From SHWC01 sp050173345 (GTDB taxonomy: Bacteria; Pseudomonadota; Alphaproteobacteria; UBA828): 64,000 nt of DNA. This document shows positions 51,506 to 59,824 of this stretch, piece after piece. The stretch is taken from NCBI GenBank assembly GCA_050173345.1, contig JBFXKW010000005.1, positions 62,001-126,000 of the forward strand. The letters run 5' to 3'. The notes beneath the pieces were generated by a model. It did not search any database and was not told where the DNA came from. It saw nothing but the letters and a program-made list of their open reading frames with translations. A program made the translations under genes and the position numbers. Numbering within the stretch: the first letter of the stretch is position 1; the number at the start of each line of letters is the position of its first letter.

Positions 51506-51582
51506 CGCGGGCCGCTCGGCATGAGGCCGAACGGCCCGCGGCTCACGGCATACGGCGGGCGCCCTCGGCCCGCCGTTCCGTG
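51506..51582 (+). promoter_or_regulatory. Two strong hairpins between binding-protein and permease genes
   Basis: Hairpin 1: CGCGGGCCG (51506-51514) with CGGCCCGCG (51532-51540), plus inner TCGGC/GCCGA. Hairpin 2: CACGG (51544-51548) with CCGTG (51578-51582) enclosing CGGCGGGC/GCCCGCCG (51553-51560/51568-51575). No T-tract. Structures here typically protect the upstream mRNA and reduce downstream expression, giving more binding protein than permease, as in malE-malF. Confidence 0.65.
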
Positions 51583-51595
51583 ACCGGCCAAGCCC

Positions 51596-52477
51596 ATGCT
51601 CCATTCCCGCTTCTACAAGCACCTCTTCCTGTGGCCCGCGGTGATCGCGCTGCTCGCGATCATCATCTTTCCGCTGGTCTACACCGTGCTGCTCAGCTTC
51701 TCCGGCTGGAGCGTCAACCGGCCGGGGCTCGACTCGGTCGGCTGGGCCAACTATGCCCGCGCGCTCGGCGATGCGCGCTTCTGGGATTCGCTCTCGACGC
51801 TCTACACCATGGTCGGGCTGTGCGTCGCCTTCGAGTACGTGCTCGGCTTCGGCTTGGCCCTCCTGCTCTGGAAGCAGGCGCGCGCCGGGCGCTTCTTCCG
51901 CGTCCTCTTCATCGTGCCGATGTGCGTGACGCCGGTGATCATGGCGGTGGTCTGGCGCACCATCTTCCACGAGACGCTCGGCCCGATGAACGACGTGCTC
52001 GGCTGGTTCGGCATTCCCGCGGTCAACTGGCTGTCGCAGACCGCGCCGGCCTTCGCCGCCGTGATCATCATCGACGTCTGGCAGTGGACCTCGTTCATCT
52101 TCATCCTGATGCTGGCCGGGCTCATGTCGCTGCCGCACGAGCCGTTCGAGGCGGCGCAGATCGACGGCGCCGGGCCGATCCGCACCTTCATCCACGTCAC
52201 CTTTCCGCTGATGGCGCCGATCACGCTCGGCGCGCTCGTCATCCGGCTGATCGAGGCCTCCAAGCTGATGGACACGATCTACGCGCTGACCTCGGGCGGC
52301 CCCGGCTCGTCGACCGAGACGACGAGCTACATGCTCTACATCAGGGGCTTGCGTGAATTCCAGATCGGCTATACCGCCTCGATGTCGATCGTCTACCTGC
52401 TGATCATGCTGGTCGGCCTCACCGTGATCGCCAAGCTGCTCACCAAGGCGATGGGCATCGCGCAGGCCAGCCGATGA
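51596..52477 (+). CDS. ABC transporter permease (sugar type, MalF-like)
   Basis: A 293-residue inner-membrane permease with six predicted helices. The EAA loop region is EPFEAAQIDGAGPIRTFIHVTFPLMAPI, which couples to the ATPase; WQWTSFIFILMLAGLMSLP and GGPGSSTETTSYMLYIRGLREFQIGYTASMS are typical of CUT1 permeases. It overlaps the next permease by four bases (ATGA). Confidence 0.93.
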   Translation: MLHSRFYKHLFLWPAVIALLAIIIFPLVYTVLLSFSGWSVNRPGLDSVGWANYARALGDARFWDSLSTLYTMVGLCVAFEYVLGFGLALLLWKQARAGRFFRVLFIVPMCVTPVIMAVVWRTIFHETLGPMNDVLGWFGIPAVNWLSQTAPAFAAVIIIDVWQWTSFIFILMLAGLMSLPHEPFEAAQIDGAGPIRTFIHVTFPLMAPITLGALVIRLIEASKLMDTIYALTSGGPGSSTETTSYMLYIRGLREFQIGYTASMSIVYLLIMLVGLTVIAKLLTKAMGIAQASR

Positions 52478-53331
52478 GGACGACCTACCTCCTCTTCAAA
52501 TGGTCGGCGCTCGGCCTGTGGTCGCTGTTCATCGTCGCGCCGTTCCTCTGGGCGCTCAGCACCTCGTTCAAGTCCGACAACGGCGTGACCCAGGGCGCGC
52601 GCTACATCCCCTGGCTCGAATACGAGCCGACGCTCGAAGGCTGGGCCGCGCTGTTCCGCGACACCAGCTCGGGCGGCATCAGCATGCAGGGGCCGTACCT
52701 CGCGAGCCTCGTCGTCACCGCGGCGTCCACCATCGTCGCGTTGACCCTCGGCACGCTCGCGGCCTATGGGCTCTCGCGCTTCACCTTCCGCGCCGGCCCG
52801 TTCAAGAACAGCGACATCTCGTTCTTCTTCATCTCGCAGCGCATCATGCCGCCCGCGGTGCTGGCGATCCCCTATTTCCTGCTGCTGCGCTATACCGGCC
52901 TGCTCGACACCCATGTCGGCCTGATCGTGGTCTATACCGCGATGCTCATGCCGATCGTCGTCTGGGTCATGGTCGATTTCTTCAACACGGTCTCGATCGA
53001 GATCGACGAGGCCGCGCTGATCGACGGCTGCAACCCGGTGCAGGCCTTCTTCCGCGTCGTGCTGCCGAACTGCGGGCCCGGCCTCGTCGTCGCGGCGCTG
53101 CTCTGCATCATCTTCTCGTGGAGCGACTTCTTCTTCGCGATGACGCTCAGCTTCTCGAAGGTGCAGCTTTTGCCGCCGACCATCGTGATCCTGAACTCGA
53201 ACAAGGTGCCGTGGTGGAGCCTGAGCGCATCCGCGCTCGCCTCCGTGCTGCCGCTCGTCATCATCGCGTTCATCCTCGAACGCTACCTGGCGCGCGGCAA
53301 GCTTGCCGGCGCTCTCAAGAAAGAAAACTGA
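52474..53331 (+). CDS. ABC transporter permease (sugar type, MalG-like)
   Basis: A 285-residue second permease subunit. The N-terminal helix and APFLWALSTSFKSD, then the EAA loop IEIDEAALIDGCNPVQAFFRVVLPNCGPGLV, are typical of MalG-like proteins. The C-terminus GKLAGALKKEN is short. The start overlaps the first permease stop, and the ATPase gene starts eight bases after its stop. The two permeases form a heterodimer. Confidence 0.93.
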   Translation: MRTTYLLFKWSALGLWSLFIVAPFLWALSTSFKSDNGVTQGARYIPWLEYEPTLEGWAALFRDTSSGGISMQGPYLASLVVTAASTIVALTLGTLAAYGLSRFTFRAGPFKNSDISFFFISQRIMPPAVLAIPYFLLLRYTGLLDTHVGLIVVYTAMLMPIVVWVMVDFFNTVSIEIDEAALIDGCNPVQAFFRVVLPNCGPGLVVAALLCIIFSWSDFFFAMTLSFSKVQLLPPTIVILNSNKVPWWSLSASALASVLPLVIIAFILERYLARGKLAGALKKEN

Positions 53332-53338
53332 GGCGGTC

Positions 53339-54397
<1,059 letters not shown>

Positions 54398-54423
54398 GCG
54401 CGGCCAACGGAGGGAGAGCCACG

Positions 54424-55467
54424 ATGAAAGCAGCCGTGCTCCACCGCTATGACGAGAAGCTGACCGCGCCCGAGTTCGTGCGCTACGAGACGGTCGACGA
54501 CCCGAAGATCGAGAAGCCGACCGATGTGATCGTCAGGATCGGCGGTGCCGGCGTCTGCCGCACCGACCTGCACCTGGTCGAGGGCGTCTGGAAGGGCGTC
54601 ATCGACCTCGGATTCCCGCACATCATGGGCCACGAGAACGCCGGCTGGGTCGAGGCGGTCGGCGCGGGCGTCGAGAGCGTCAAGGTCGGCGATCCGGTGG
54701 TCTGCCATCCGCTCGTCACCAGCGGCCATTGCCTCGCCTGCCGGCGCGGCAACGACATGCAGGCCGAGGAATCGAGCTTCCCCGGCCTCAACGCGCCGGG
54801 CGGCTATGCCGATTACCTGCGCACCGGCGAGCGCACCCTGATCAAGCTGCCGACATCGCTCGCGCCCAAGGACGTAGCACCCTACACCGACGCCGGGCTC
54901 ACCGCCTACCGCGCCGCCAAGAAGGCATCGCGCCATCTGGTGCCGGGCGAGTACGCGGTGGTGATCGGCGCGGGCGGGCTCGGCCATATCGGCATCCAGG
55001 TGCTGGCCGCGCTCTCGCCCGCCGAGATCATCGTGGTGGACAGGTCCGACCTTGCGCTCGGCCTCGCCAAGGAATGCGGCGCGCACCACACGGTCAAGGC
55101 CGACGGCAACGAGGTCGAGGCCGTGCTCGGGCTCACCAAGGGCAAGGGCGCGGAGGCGGTGATCGACTTCGTCGGCGAGGGCGGCTCGATCGAGAAGGGC
55201 CTCGCCATGACCCGCAACGCCGGCAGCTACTACATCGTCGGCTATGGCGGCAAGATCGAGATCCCGGCGGTGACCATGATCATCACCGAAAAGAACATCA
55301 TCGGCAATCTGGTCGGCACCTACCCCGAGCTGGTCGAGCTGATGGCGCTCGCCGACCGCGGCCTGGTCACGCTCGCCACCAAGGAATACAAGCTCGCCGA
55401 GGCCAACCAGGCGCTGCACGACCTGCACCACGGCAAGGTCAAGGGCCGCGCCGTGCTGATTCCATAA
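54424..55467 (+). CDS. Zinc-type alcohol dehydrogenase (MDR family) with incomplete structural zinc site
   Basis: A 347-residue medium-chain dehydrogenase. The catalytic zinc ligands C45, H70 and E71 are present (GVCRTDLH, GHENAGWVEAVG). The NAD-binding VIGAGGLGHIGIQVL is intact. The usual structural-zinc pattern C-x2-C-x2-C-x7-C is broken: only C103 and C106 remain, with S100 and A114 at the other two positions. It starts 27 bases after the ATPase gene with GGAGGGAG as RBS. It likely oxidises an alcohol or polyol that the importer brings in; this is inference from linkage. Confidence 0.9.
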   Translation: MKAAVLHRYDEKLTAPEFVRYETVDDPKIEKPTDVIVRIGGAGVCRTDLHLVEGVWKGVIDLGFPHIMGHENAGWVEAVGAGVESVKVGDPVVCHPLVTSGHCLACRRGNDMQAEESSFPGLNAPGGYADYLRTGERTLIKLPTSLAPKDVAPYTDAGLTAYRAAKKASRHLVPGEYAVVIGAGGLGHIGIQVLAALSPAEIIVVDRSDLALGLAKECGAHHTVKADGNEVEAVLGLTKGKGAEAVIDFVGEGGSIEKGLAMTRNAGSYYIVGYGGKIEIPAVTMIITEKNIIGNLVGTYPELVELMALADRGLVTLATKEYKLAEANQALHDLHHGKVKGRAVLIP

Positions 55468-55487
55468 GCCCGACGGACCTGCCGCGG

Positions 55488-56219
55488 ATGTCATTGGCGC
55501 TACCCGGCATCGAGGGCAAGGTCGCGCTGGTCACCGGCCACGGCCGCGGCATGGGCCGCGCCGTCGCCGAGCGTCTGACGAGCATGGGCGCCCGCGTCGT
55601 CGGCTTCGACCTGCCCGAGATCGACCTCGCGCGGCTCGACGCCATCCCCGGCCATGTCGAGCGGGCGGTCGCCGAGCACGGCCGCATCGACATCCTGGTG
55701 AACAACGCCGGCGTGATCGGCATCGGCACCATCGTCGACACCCCGCTCGACGAGCTAGAGCGCGTGCTCACCATCAATCTCAAGGCGCCGTTCATGCTGA
55801 TGCGCGCGGTGATCCCGCACATGGTGGCGGCCGGCGGCGGCGCGATCGTCAACAACGCGAGCGACCAAGCGCTGATCGGCAAGCGCGCCTGTGCCGCCTA
55901 TGGCGCGTCCAAGGCGGCGCTCGCCCAGCTCACCAAGAGCGCCGCGCTCGACTGGGCCGAGCACGGCATCCGCGTCAACGCGGTCGCGCCCGGCACCGTC
56001 GACACCGCGATGATCGGCCAGTTGATGGAGACGCTCGCGGCGCGCTTCCCGTCTCTCTACTCGAACGACGCGCTCGCCGCCTACCGGGACGCCATCCCGC
56101 TCAAGCGCTTCGGCCGGCCCGAGGAGGTCGCCTGGCTGATCGCCTTCCTCGCCTCCGACGCCGCCTCCTTCATCACCGGCGCCGTGATCTCGATCGACGG
56201 CGGCTACGTGGCGCAGTGA
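55488..56219 (+). CDS. Short-chain dehydrogenase/reductase (classical SDR)
   Basis: A 243-residue oxidoreductase. TGHGRGMG (16-23) binds the cofactor, with a hydrophobic/aspartate end of strand 2 (VVGFDLPEID) that favours NAD(H); NNAG, the catalytic NNASDQ serine region and YGASK follow, ending GAVISIDGGYVAQ. A gap in the region between strands 2 and 4 makes it shorter than most classical SDRs (beta-3 seems missing). It follows the alcohol dehydrogenase by 20 bases and probably acts in the same pathway. Confidence 0.9.
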   Translation: MSLALPGIEGKVALVTGHGRGMGRAVAERLTSMGARVVGFDLPEIDLARLDAIPGHVERAVAEHGRIDILVNNAGVIGIGTIVDTPLDELERVLTINLKAPFMLMRAVIPHMVAAGGGAIVNNASDQALIGKRACAAYGASKAALAQLTKSAALDWAEHGIRVNAVAPGTVDTAMIGQLMETLAARFPSLYSNDALAAYRDAIPLKRFGRPEEVAWLIAFLASDAASFITGAVISIDGGYVAQ

Positions 56220-56246
56220 CGCATCGGCAGCGGCAGTGCCGACCGG

Positions 56247-56322
56247 CCCTCATGCTTCGACAGGCTCAGCATGAGGGCGGAAATTAAAGGGCCTCATCCT
56301 GAGCCTGTCGAAGGATGAGGCC
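56247..56322. repeat. Intergenic palindrome pair, family B (copy 3)
   Basis: GCCCTCATGCTTCGACAGGC...GCATGAGGGC (56247-56279) then GGCCTCATCCTGAGCCTGTC...GGATGAGGCC (56290-56322), two hairpins in opposite orientation. The design equals copy 2 at 24.94 kb. It marks the end of the SDR transcript. Confidence 0.75.
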
Positions 56323-56444
56323 TGCACGCCTCGCCGATCCGTTCGGTCGAGGGGTTCGCCTTGGCCGCGGATCGGCTATGATGGCGGCAGGCGCCCAGGG
56401 CGGCGCGCGTGCGCATATCGAACAGCGACAGGGAGGAACATACC

Positions 56445-56753
56445 GTGGCAGGGATGACGACGCTGGTCGCCTATGTGAAGGCCAAGCCCGGCAAGGAGGC
56501 CGAGCTCAAGCAGGTTCTCCTGGGCCTGGTCGGCCCGACCCGCAAGGAGGCCGGCTGCATCGACTATCACCTGCACGTCAGCGACGACGACCCGCGCACC
56601 TTCCTGTTCTACGAGAACTGGCGCTCGCGCAAGGACCTCGACGAGCATCTCGAGATGCCCTACCTGAAGGCGTTCATCGCCAGGCACCCGGAGCTGCTCG
56701 ACGGCGACATCCCGCTCCATTTCTATACCATGCTGAGCGAGCGGCCCAAGTGA
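56445..56753 (+). CDS. Antibiotic biosynthesis monooxygenase (ABM)-domain protein, putative quinol monooxygenase
   Basis: A 102-residue dimeric ferredoxin-like barrel protein: MTTLVAYVKAKPGKEAELKQVL, EAGCIDYHLHVSDDDPRTFLFYENWRSRKDLDEHLEMPYLKAF are typical of YgiN-like quinol monooxygenases. GTG 56445 has GGGAGG eight bases upstream; an ATG three codons later is possible. It lies between two family B repeats and precedes the M24 gene by 83 bases. Oxidation of a quinol or of a polyketide-like substrate is possible; no cofactor motif is expected. Confidence 0.88.
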   Translation: MAGMTTLVAYVKAKPGKEAELKQVLLGLVGPTRKEAGCIDYHLHVSDDDPRTFLFYENWRSRKDLDEHLEMPYLKAFIARHPELLDGDIPLHFYTMLSERPK

Positions 56754-56769
56754 GGCCCTAGACTCCAAA

Positions 56770-56801
56770 CCCTCATGCTGAGCTTGTCGAAGCATGAGGC
56801 C
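56770..56801. repeat. Intergenic palindrome, family B (copy 4, single unit)
   Basis: CCCTCATGCTGAGCTTGTCG...GCATGAGGC, a single hairpin of the family, between the ABM gene and the M24 gene. Its centre matches the CTGAGC-TGTCGAAG core of the other copies. Confidence 0.7.
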
Positions 56802-56836
56802 GCGGCAGCGAAGCCCGCAGCGATCGGAGGCACCCG

Positions 56837-58141
56837 ATGAACGACATGCCAGGCAGCGAGCCCCTCATCATCAAGCCCGAGGACATCGAGCCGCGCTTCA
56901 ACTGGGGCCGCGCGGTCCCGGCGCCCGGCCACATGGCGGTCGATTTCGAGGAGCGCATCGACTTCCGCCGGCTGCACAACTACCGCGTCGCGCGCGCCCG
57001 CCAGGCCATGGCGAACGCCGGCCTCGGCGCCCTCCTCTGCTTCGACGCCAACAACATCCGCTATCTGTCGAGCACCGTGATCGGCGAATGGTCGCGCGAC
57101 AAGATGAGCCGCTATGCGCTGCTGGCCGGCAATGCGGACGCCCATGTCTGGGACTTCGGGTCGGCCGCGACGCATCACCGCCGCAACATGCCGTGGACCG
57201 ACCCGAAGTGCTATCACGCCGGCATGCTCGGCCTGCGCGGCGCGGTGCCGCCCTCGGCCGGGCTGATGAAGCAGGCGGCCGAGGAGATCAAGGCGATCCT
57301 CGCCGAGCACGGCGTCGCCGGCATGCCGGTCGGCGTCGACCTCGTCGAGCCGCCGATGATGCACGAGCTCGAGCGCGCCGGCATCAAGGTGGCTGACGGC
57401 CAGCAGGCGCTGCTCGATGCGCGCGAGATCAAGAACATCGACGAGCTGATCCTGCTCAACCAGGCGGCCTCGATGGTCGACGGCGTCTATCACCAGATCT
57501 ACGAGGAGCTGAAGCCCGGCGTGCGCGAGGCCGACATCGTGGCGGGCGCCACCAAGACGCTCTACCAGATGGGCTCGGACCAGGTCGAGGCGATCAACGC
57601 GATCTCGGGCGAGCGCTGCAACCCGCACCCGCACAACTTCACCGACCGGCTGATCCGACCGGGCGACCAGGCCTTCTTCGACATCATCCAGTCCTATATG
57701 GGCTATCGCACCTGCTACTACCGCACCTTCAATGTCGGCCGCGCGACCGATGCGCAGAAGGACGCCTACAAGAAGGCGCGCGAATGGGTCGACGCCTCGA
57801 TCGCGCTGATCCGCCCCGGCATGACCACCGACAAGGTGGCGGCCTGCTGGCCGAAGGCCGAAGAGCTCGGCTTCGCCAACGAGATGGAGTGCTTCGGCCT
57901 GCAGTTCGGCCACGGCCTCGGGCTCTTCCTGCACGAGCGGCCGATCATCTCGCGCCTGGTCTCGATGAAGGACCCCTTGGAGATCAAGGAAGGCATGGTG
58001 TTCGCGCTCGAGACCTACTGCCCGGCCAAGGACGGCTTCTCCGGCGCGCGCATCGAGGAGGAGGTCATCGTCACCGACAAGGGCTGCCGCATCATCACCC
58101 TGTTCCCGTCCGAAGAACTGCCGATCGCGAACGCTTATTGA
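56837..58141 (+). CDS. M24 (creatinase/aminopeptidase P-fold) protein with altered metal site
   Basis: A 434-residue protein with an N-terminal creatinase-like domain (LLCFDANNIRYLSSTVIGEW) and a C-terminal pita-bread domain. Metal ligands D282, H359 (FGHGLGLFLHE), E392 (FALETYCP) and E408 (RIEEEVIV) are present, but the second aspartate expected 11 residues after D282 is Cys293 (MGYRTCYYRTF). Ordinary prolidases need both. It may be a single-metal or non-peptidase member, such as a lyase or hydrolase of the kind seen in DddP or creatinase. Function is therefore left open. It follows the catabolic cassette in the same direction. Confidence 0.85.
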   Translation: MNDMPGSEPLIIKPEDIEPRFNWGRAVPAPGHMAVDFEERIDFRRLHNYRVARARQAMANAGLGALLCFDANNIRYLSSTVIGEWSRDKMSRYALLAGNADAHVWDFGSAATHHRRNMPWTDPKCYHAGMLGLRGAVPPSAGLMKQAAEEIKAILAEHGVAGMPVGVDLVEPPMMHELERAGIKVADGQQALLDAREIKNIDELILLNQAASMVDGVYHQIYEELKPGVREADIVAGATKTLYQMGSDQVEAINAISGERCNPHPHNFTDRLIRPGDQAFFDIIQSYMGYRTCYYRTFNVGRATDAQKDAYKKAREWVDASIALIRPGMTTDKVAACWPKAEELGFANEMECFGLQFGHGLGLFLHERPIISRLVSMKDPLEIKEGMVFALETYCPAKDGFSGARIEEEVIVTDKGCRIITLFPSEELPIANAY

Positions 58142-58176
58142 GGGCGACACTGGGGCGGCGCCTCCCCCCCCCTGTG

Positions 58177-58342
58177 CGTCATGGCCCGGCTTGACCGGGC
58201 TATCCAGGGGCGGCGGCATCTCTACGATCGTCATTGCCGTCCCCCGGCTTGACCGGGGGATCAACCCGGCAATCCAGGCCCGACGCCGCCCGGAATTTCG
58301 AAAGGAAGCCTGGATGCCCGGATCAAGTCCGGGCATGACGAC
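58177..58342. repeat. Intergenic palindromic element, family C (copy 3, compound)
   Basis: Contains GTCATGGCCCGGCTTGACCG..., then CGTCATTGCC-GTCCCCCGGCTTGACCGGGGGATC, and ends with TGGATGCCCGGATCAAGTCC...GGGCATGACGAC. Three CGGCTTGACCGG-like hairpins in one gap suggest nested copies. Confidence 0.7.
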
Positions 58343-58420
58343 GGAGGGTGGATCGTATCGAAGCCATAGGCCGGCGGCGCGGCCTAGCATCCGGTCATCG
58401 CACGCGCTATATCACCCCCG

Positions 58421-59767
58421 ATGAGCCAGCCAGATATCGCCCCGGAGGGCATTGCCGAGCGCCTGCTCGGCGCGGCCCGCAAGGCGGGCGCCGATGCCGC
58501 CGACGTCGTCATCGTCCACGGCATTTCCGAAGACATCAGCGTGCGCCTCGGCAAGACCGAGACGGTGGAGCGCGCCGAGGGCCGCGACCTTGGCCTGCGT
58601 GTCTTCATCGGCAGGCGCCAGGCGATCGTCTCGACCAACGACTTCTCGCCCAAGGCGCTCGACGCGCTGGCCGAACGCGCGGTCGAGATGGCGCGCGCCG
58701 TGCCGGAGGACCCGTTCTGCGGCCTCGCCGACAGCGCACGCTACGCAAAGGAGATCGCCGCGCTCGACCTCGCCGACGGCGGCGAACCGTCCGCCGCGAC
58801 GATGACCGCGCTCGCTCTCGAAGCGGAGGACGCGGCGCGCGCGGTGCCCGGCGTCACCAATTCGGAGGGCGCGGATTGCGGCTTCAACCGTGCCTTCATC
58901 GCGCTCGCCACCTCGGACGGCTTCTACGGCAGCTACGCCGCGACGCGCCATTCGCTCTCCGCCTCGGTGCTCGCCGGCGAAGGGCTCGACATGCAGCGCG
59001 ACTACGACTACGCGGTCTCGACCCATCGCGCCGGCCTCAAATCCGCTGCCGAGATCGGCCGGAACGCGGGCGAGCGCGCGATGCGCCGGCTCAAGCCACG
59101 CAAAGCCACCTCCGGCCGCGTGCCGGTGGTCTACGAGCAGCGGCTCGCCGGCGGCCTGCTCGGCCATCTCGCGGGCGCGATCTCGGGCGCCGGCATCGCG
59201 CGCGGCACGAGCTTCCTGAAGGATAGGCTCGGCCAGCAGGTCTTCGCCGCCGGGCTCAACGTGATCGACGATCCCTTGCGCAAGCGCGGCCTGCGTTCCA
59301 AGCCGTTCGACGGCGAGGGCGTGCAGACGGCGCGGCGCGCCTTCATCGACCGCGGCACGCTGACCTCCTGGCTGCTCGATTCGCGCTCGGCCCGTCAGCT
59401 CGGTCTCGCCACCACCGGCAACGCCTCGCGCGGCACCGGCGGCCCGCCCTCGCCCGCGCCGAGCAACCTCTATCTGGAGCCCGGCGCGCTCTCGCCCGAG
59501 GCCCTGATCAGGGAGGTCGGGACTGGCCTCTACATCACCGAGCTGATCGGCATGGGCGTCAATGGCGTGACCGGCGACTACAGCCGGGGCGCCGCCGGCT
59601 TCTGGATCGAGGGCGGCGAGATCGCCTATCCAGTCAACGAGGTCACGGTCGCCGGCAACCTCAAGGACATGTTCCTCAACCTGATTCCGGCCGATGACCT
59701 CGTCTTCCGCACCGGCATGGACGCGCCCACCTTGCGCGTGGACGGCATGATGGTCGCCGGCCGTTGA
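58421..59767 (+). CDS. tldE: TldE/PmbA-family metalloprotease subunit
   Basis: A 448-residue TldD/PmbA protein. ADVVIVHGISEDISVRLGKTETVERAEGRDLGLRVFIGRRQ, the central PVVYEQRLAGGLLGHLAGAISGAGIARGTSFLKDRLGQQVF and the end GANLYLEPG-like PSNLYLEPGALSPEALIREVG, GDYSRGAAGFWIEGGEIAYPVNEVTVAGNL are diagnostic. TldD/TldE processes microcin- or antitoxin-like peptides; TldD (which carries HExxH) is not in the window. It stands directly upstream of the LPS genes, a common alphaproteobacterial order. Confidence 0.94.
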   Translation: MSQPDIAPEGIAERLLGAARKAGADAADVVIVHGISEDISVRLGKTETVERAEGRDLGLRVFIGRRQAIVSTNDFSPKALDALAERAVEMARAVPEDPFCGLADSARYAKEIAALDLADGGEPSAATMTALALEAEDAARAVPGVTNSEGADCGFNRAFIALATSDGFYGSYAATRHSLSASVLAGEGLDMQRDYDYAVSTHRAGLKSAAEIGRNAGERAMRRLKPRKATSGRVPVVYEQRLAGGLLGHLAGAISGAGIARGTSFLKDRLGQQVFAAGLNVIDDPLRKRGLRSKPFDGEGVQTARRAFIDRGTLTSWLLDSRSARQLGLATTGNASRGTGGPPSPAPSNLYLEPGALSPEALIREVGTGLYITELIGMGVNGVTGDYSRGAAGFWIEGGEIAYPVNEVTVAGNLKDMFLNLIPADDLVFRTGMDAPTLRVDGMMVAGR

Positions 59768-59824
59768 GCCGCGCCGGGCCGAGCCGTGCTATCCTAGGTC
59801 GGGAAATGACCACCAAGGCCCAAC

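Noticed and set aside
56837..58141. Assignment as a DMSP lyase (DddP)
   Set aside because: The M24 fold and a changed metal site are suggestive, but the sequence does not match DddP closely enough by eye, and no DMSP-related neighbours are present.
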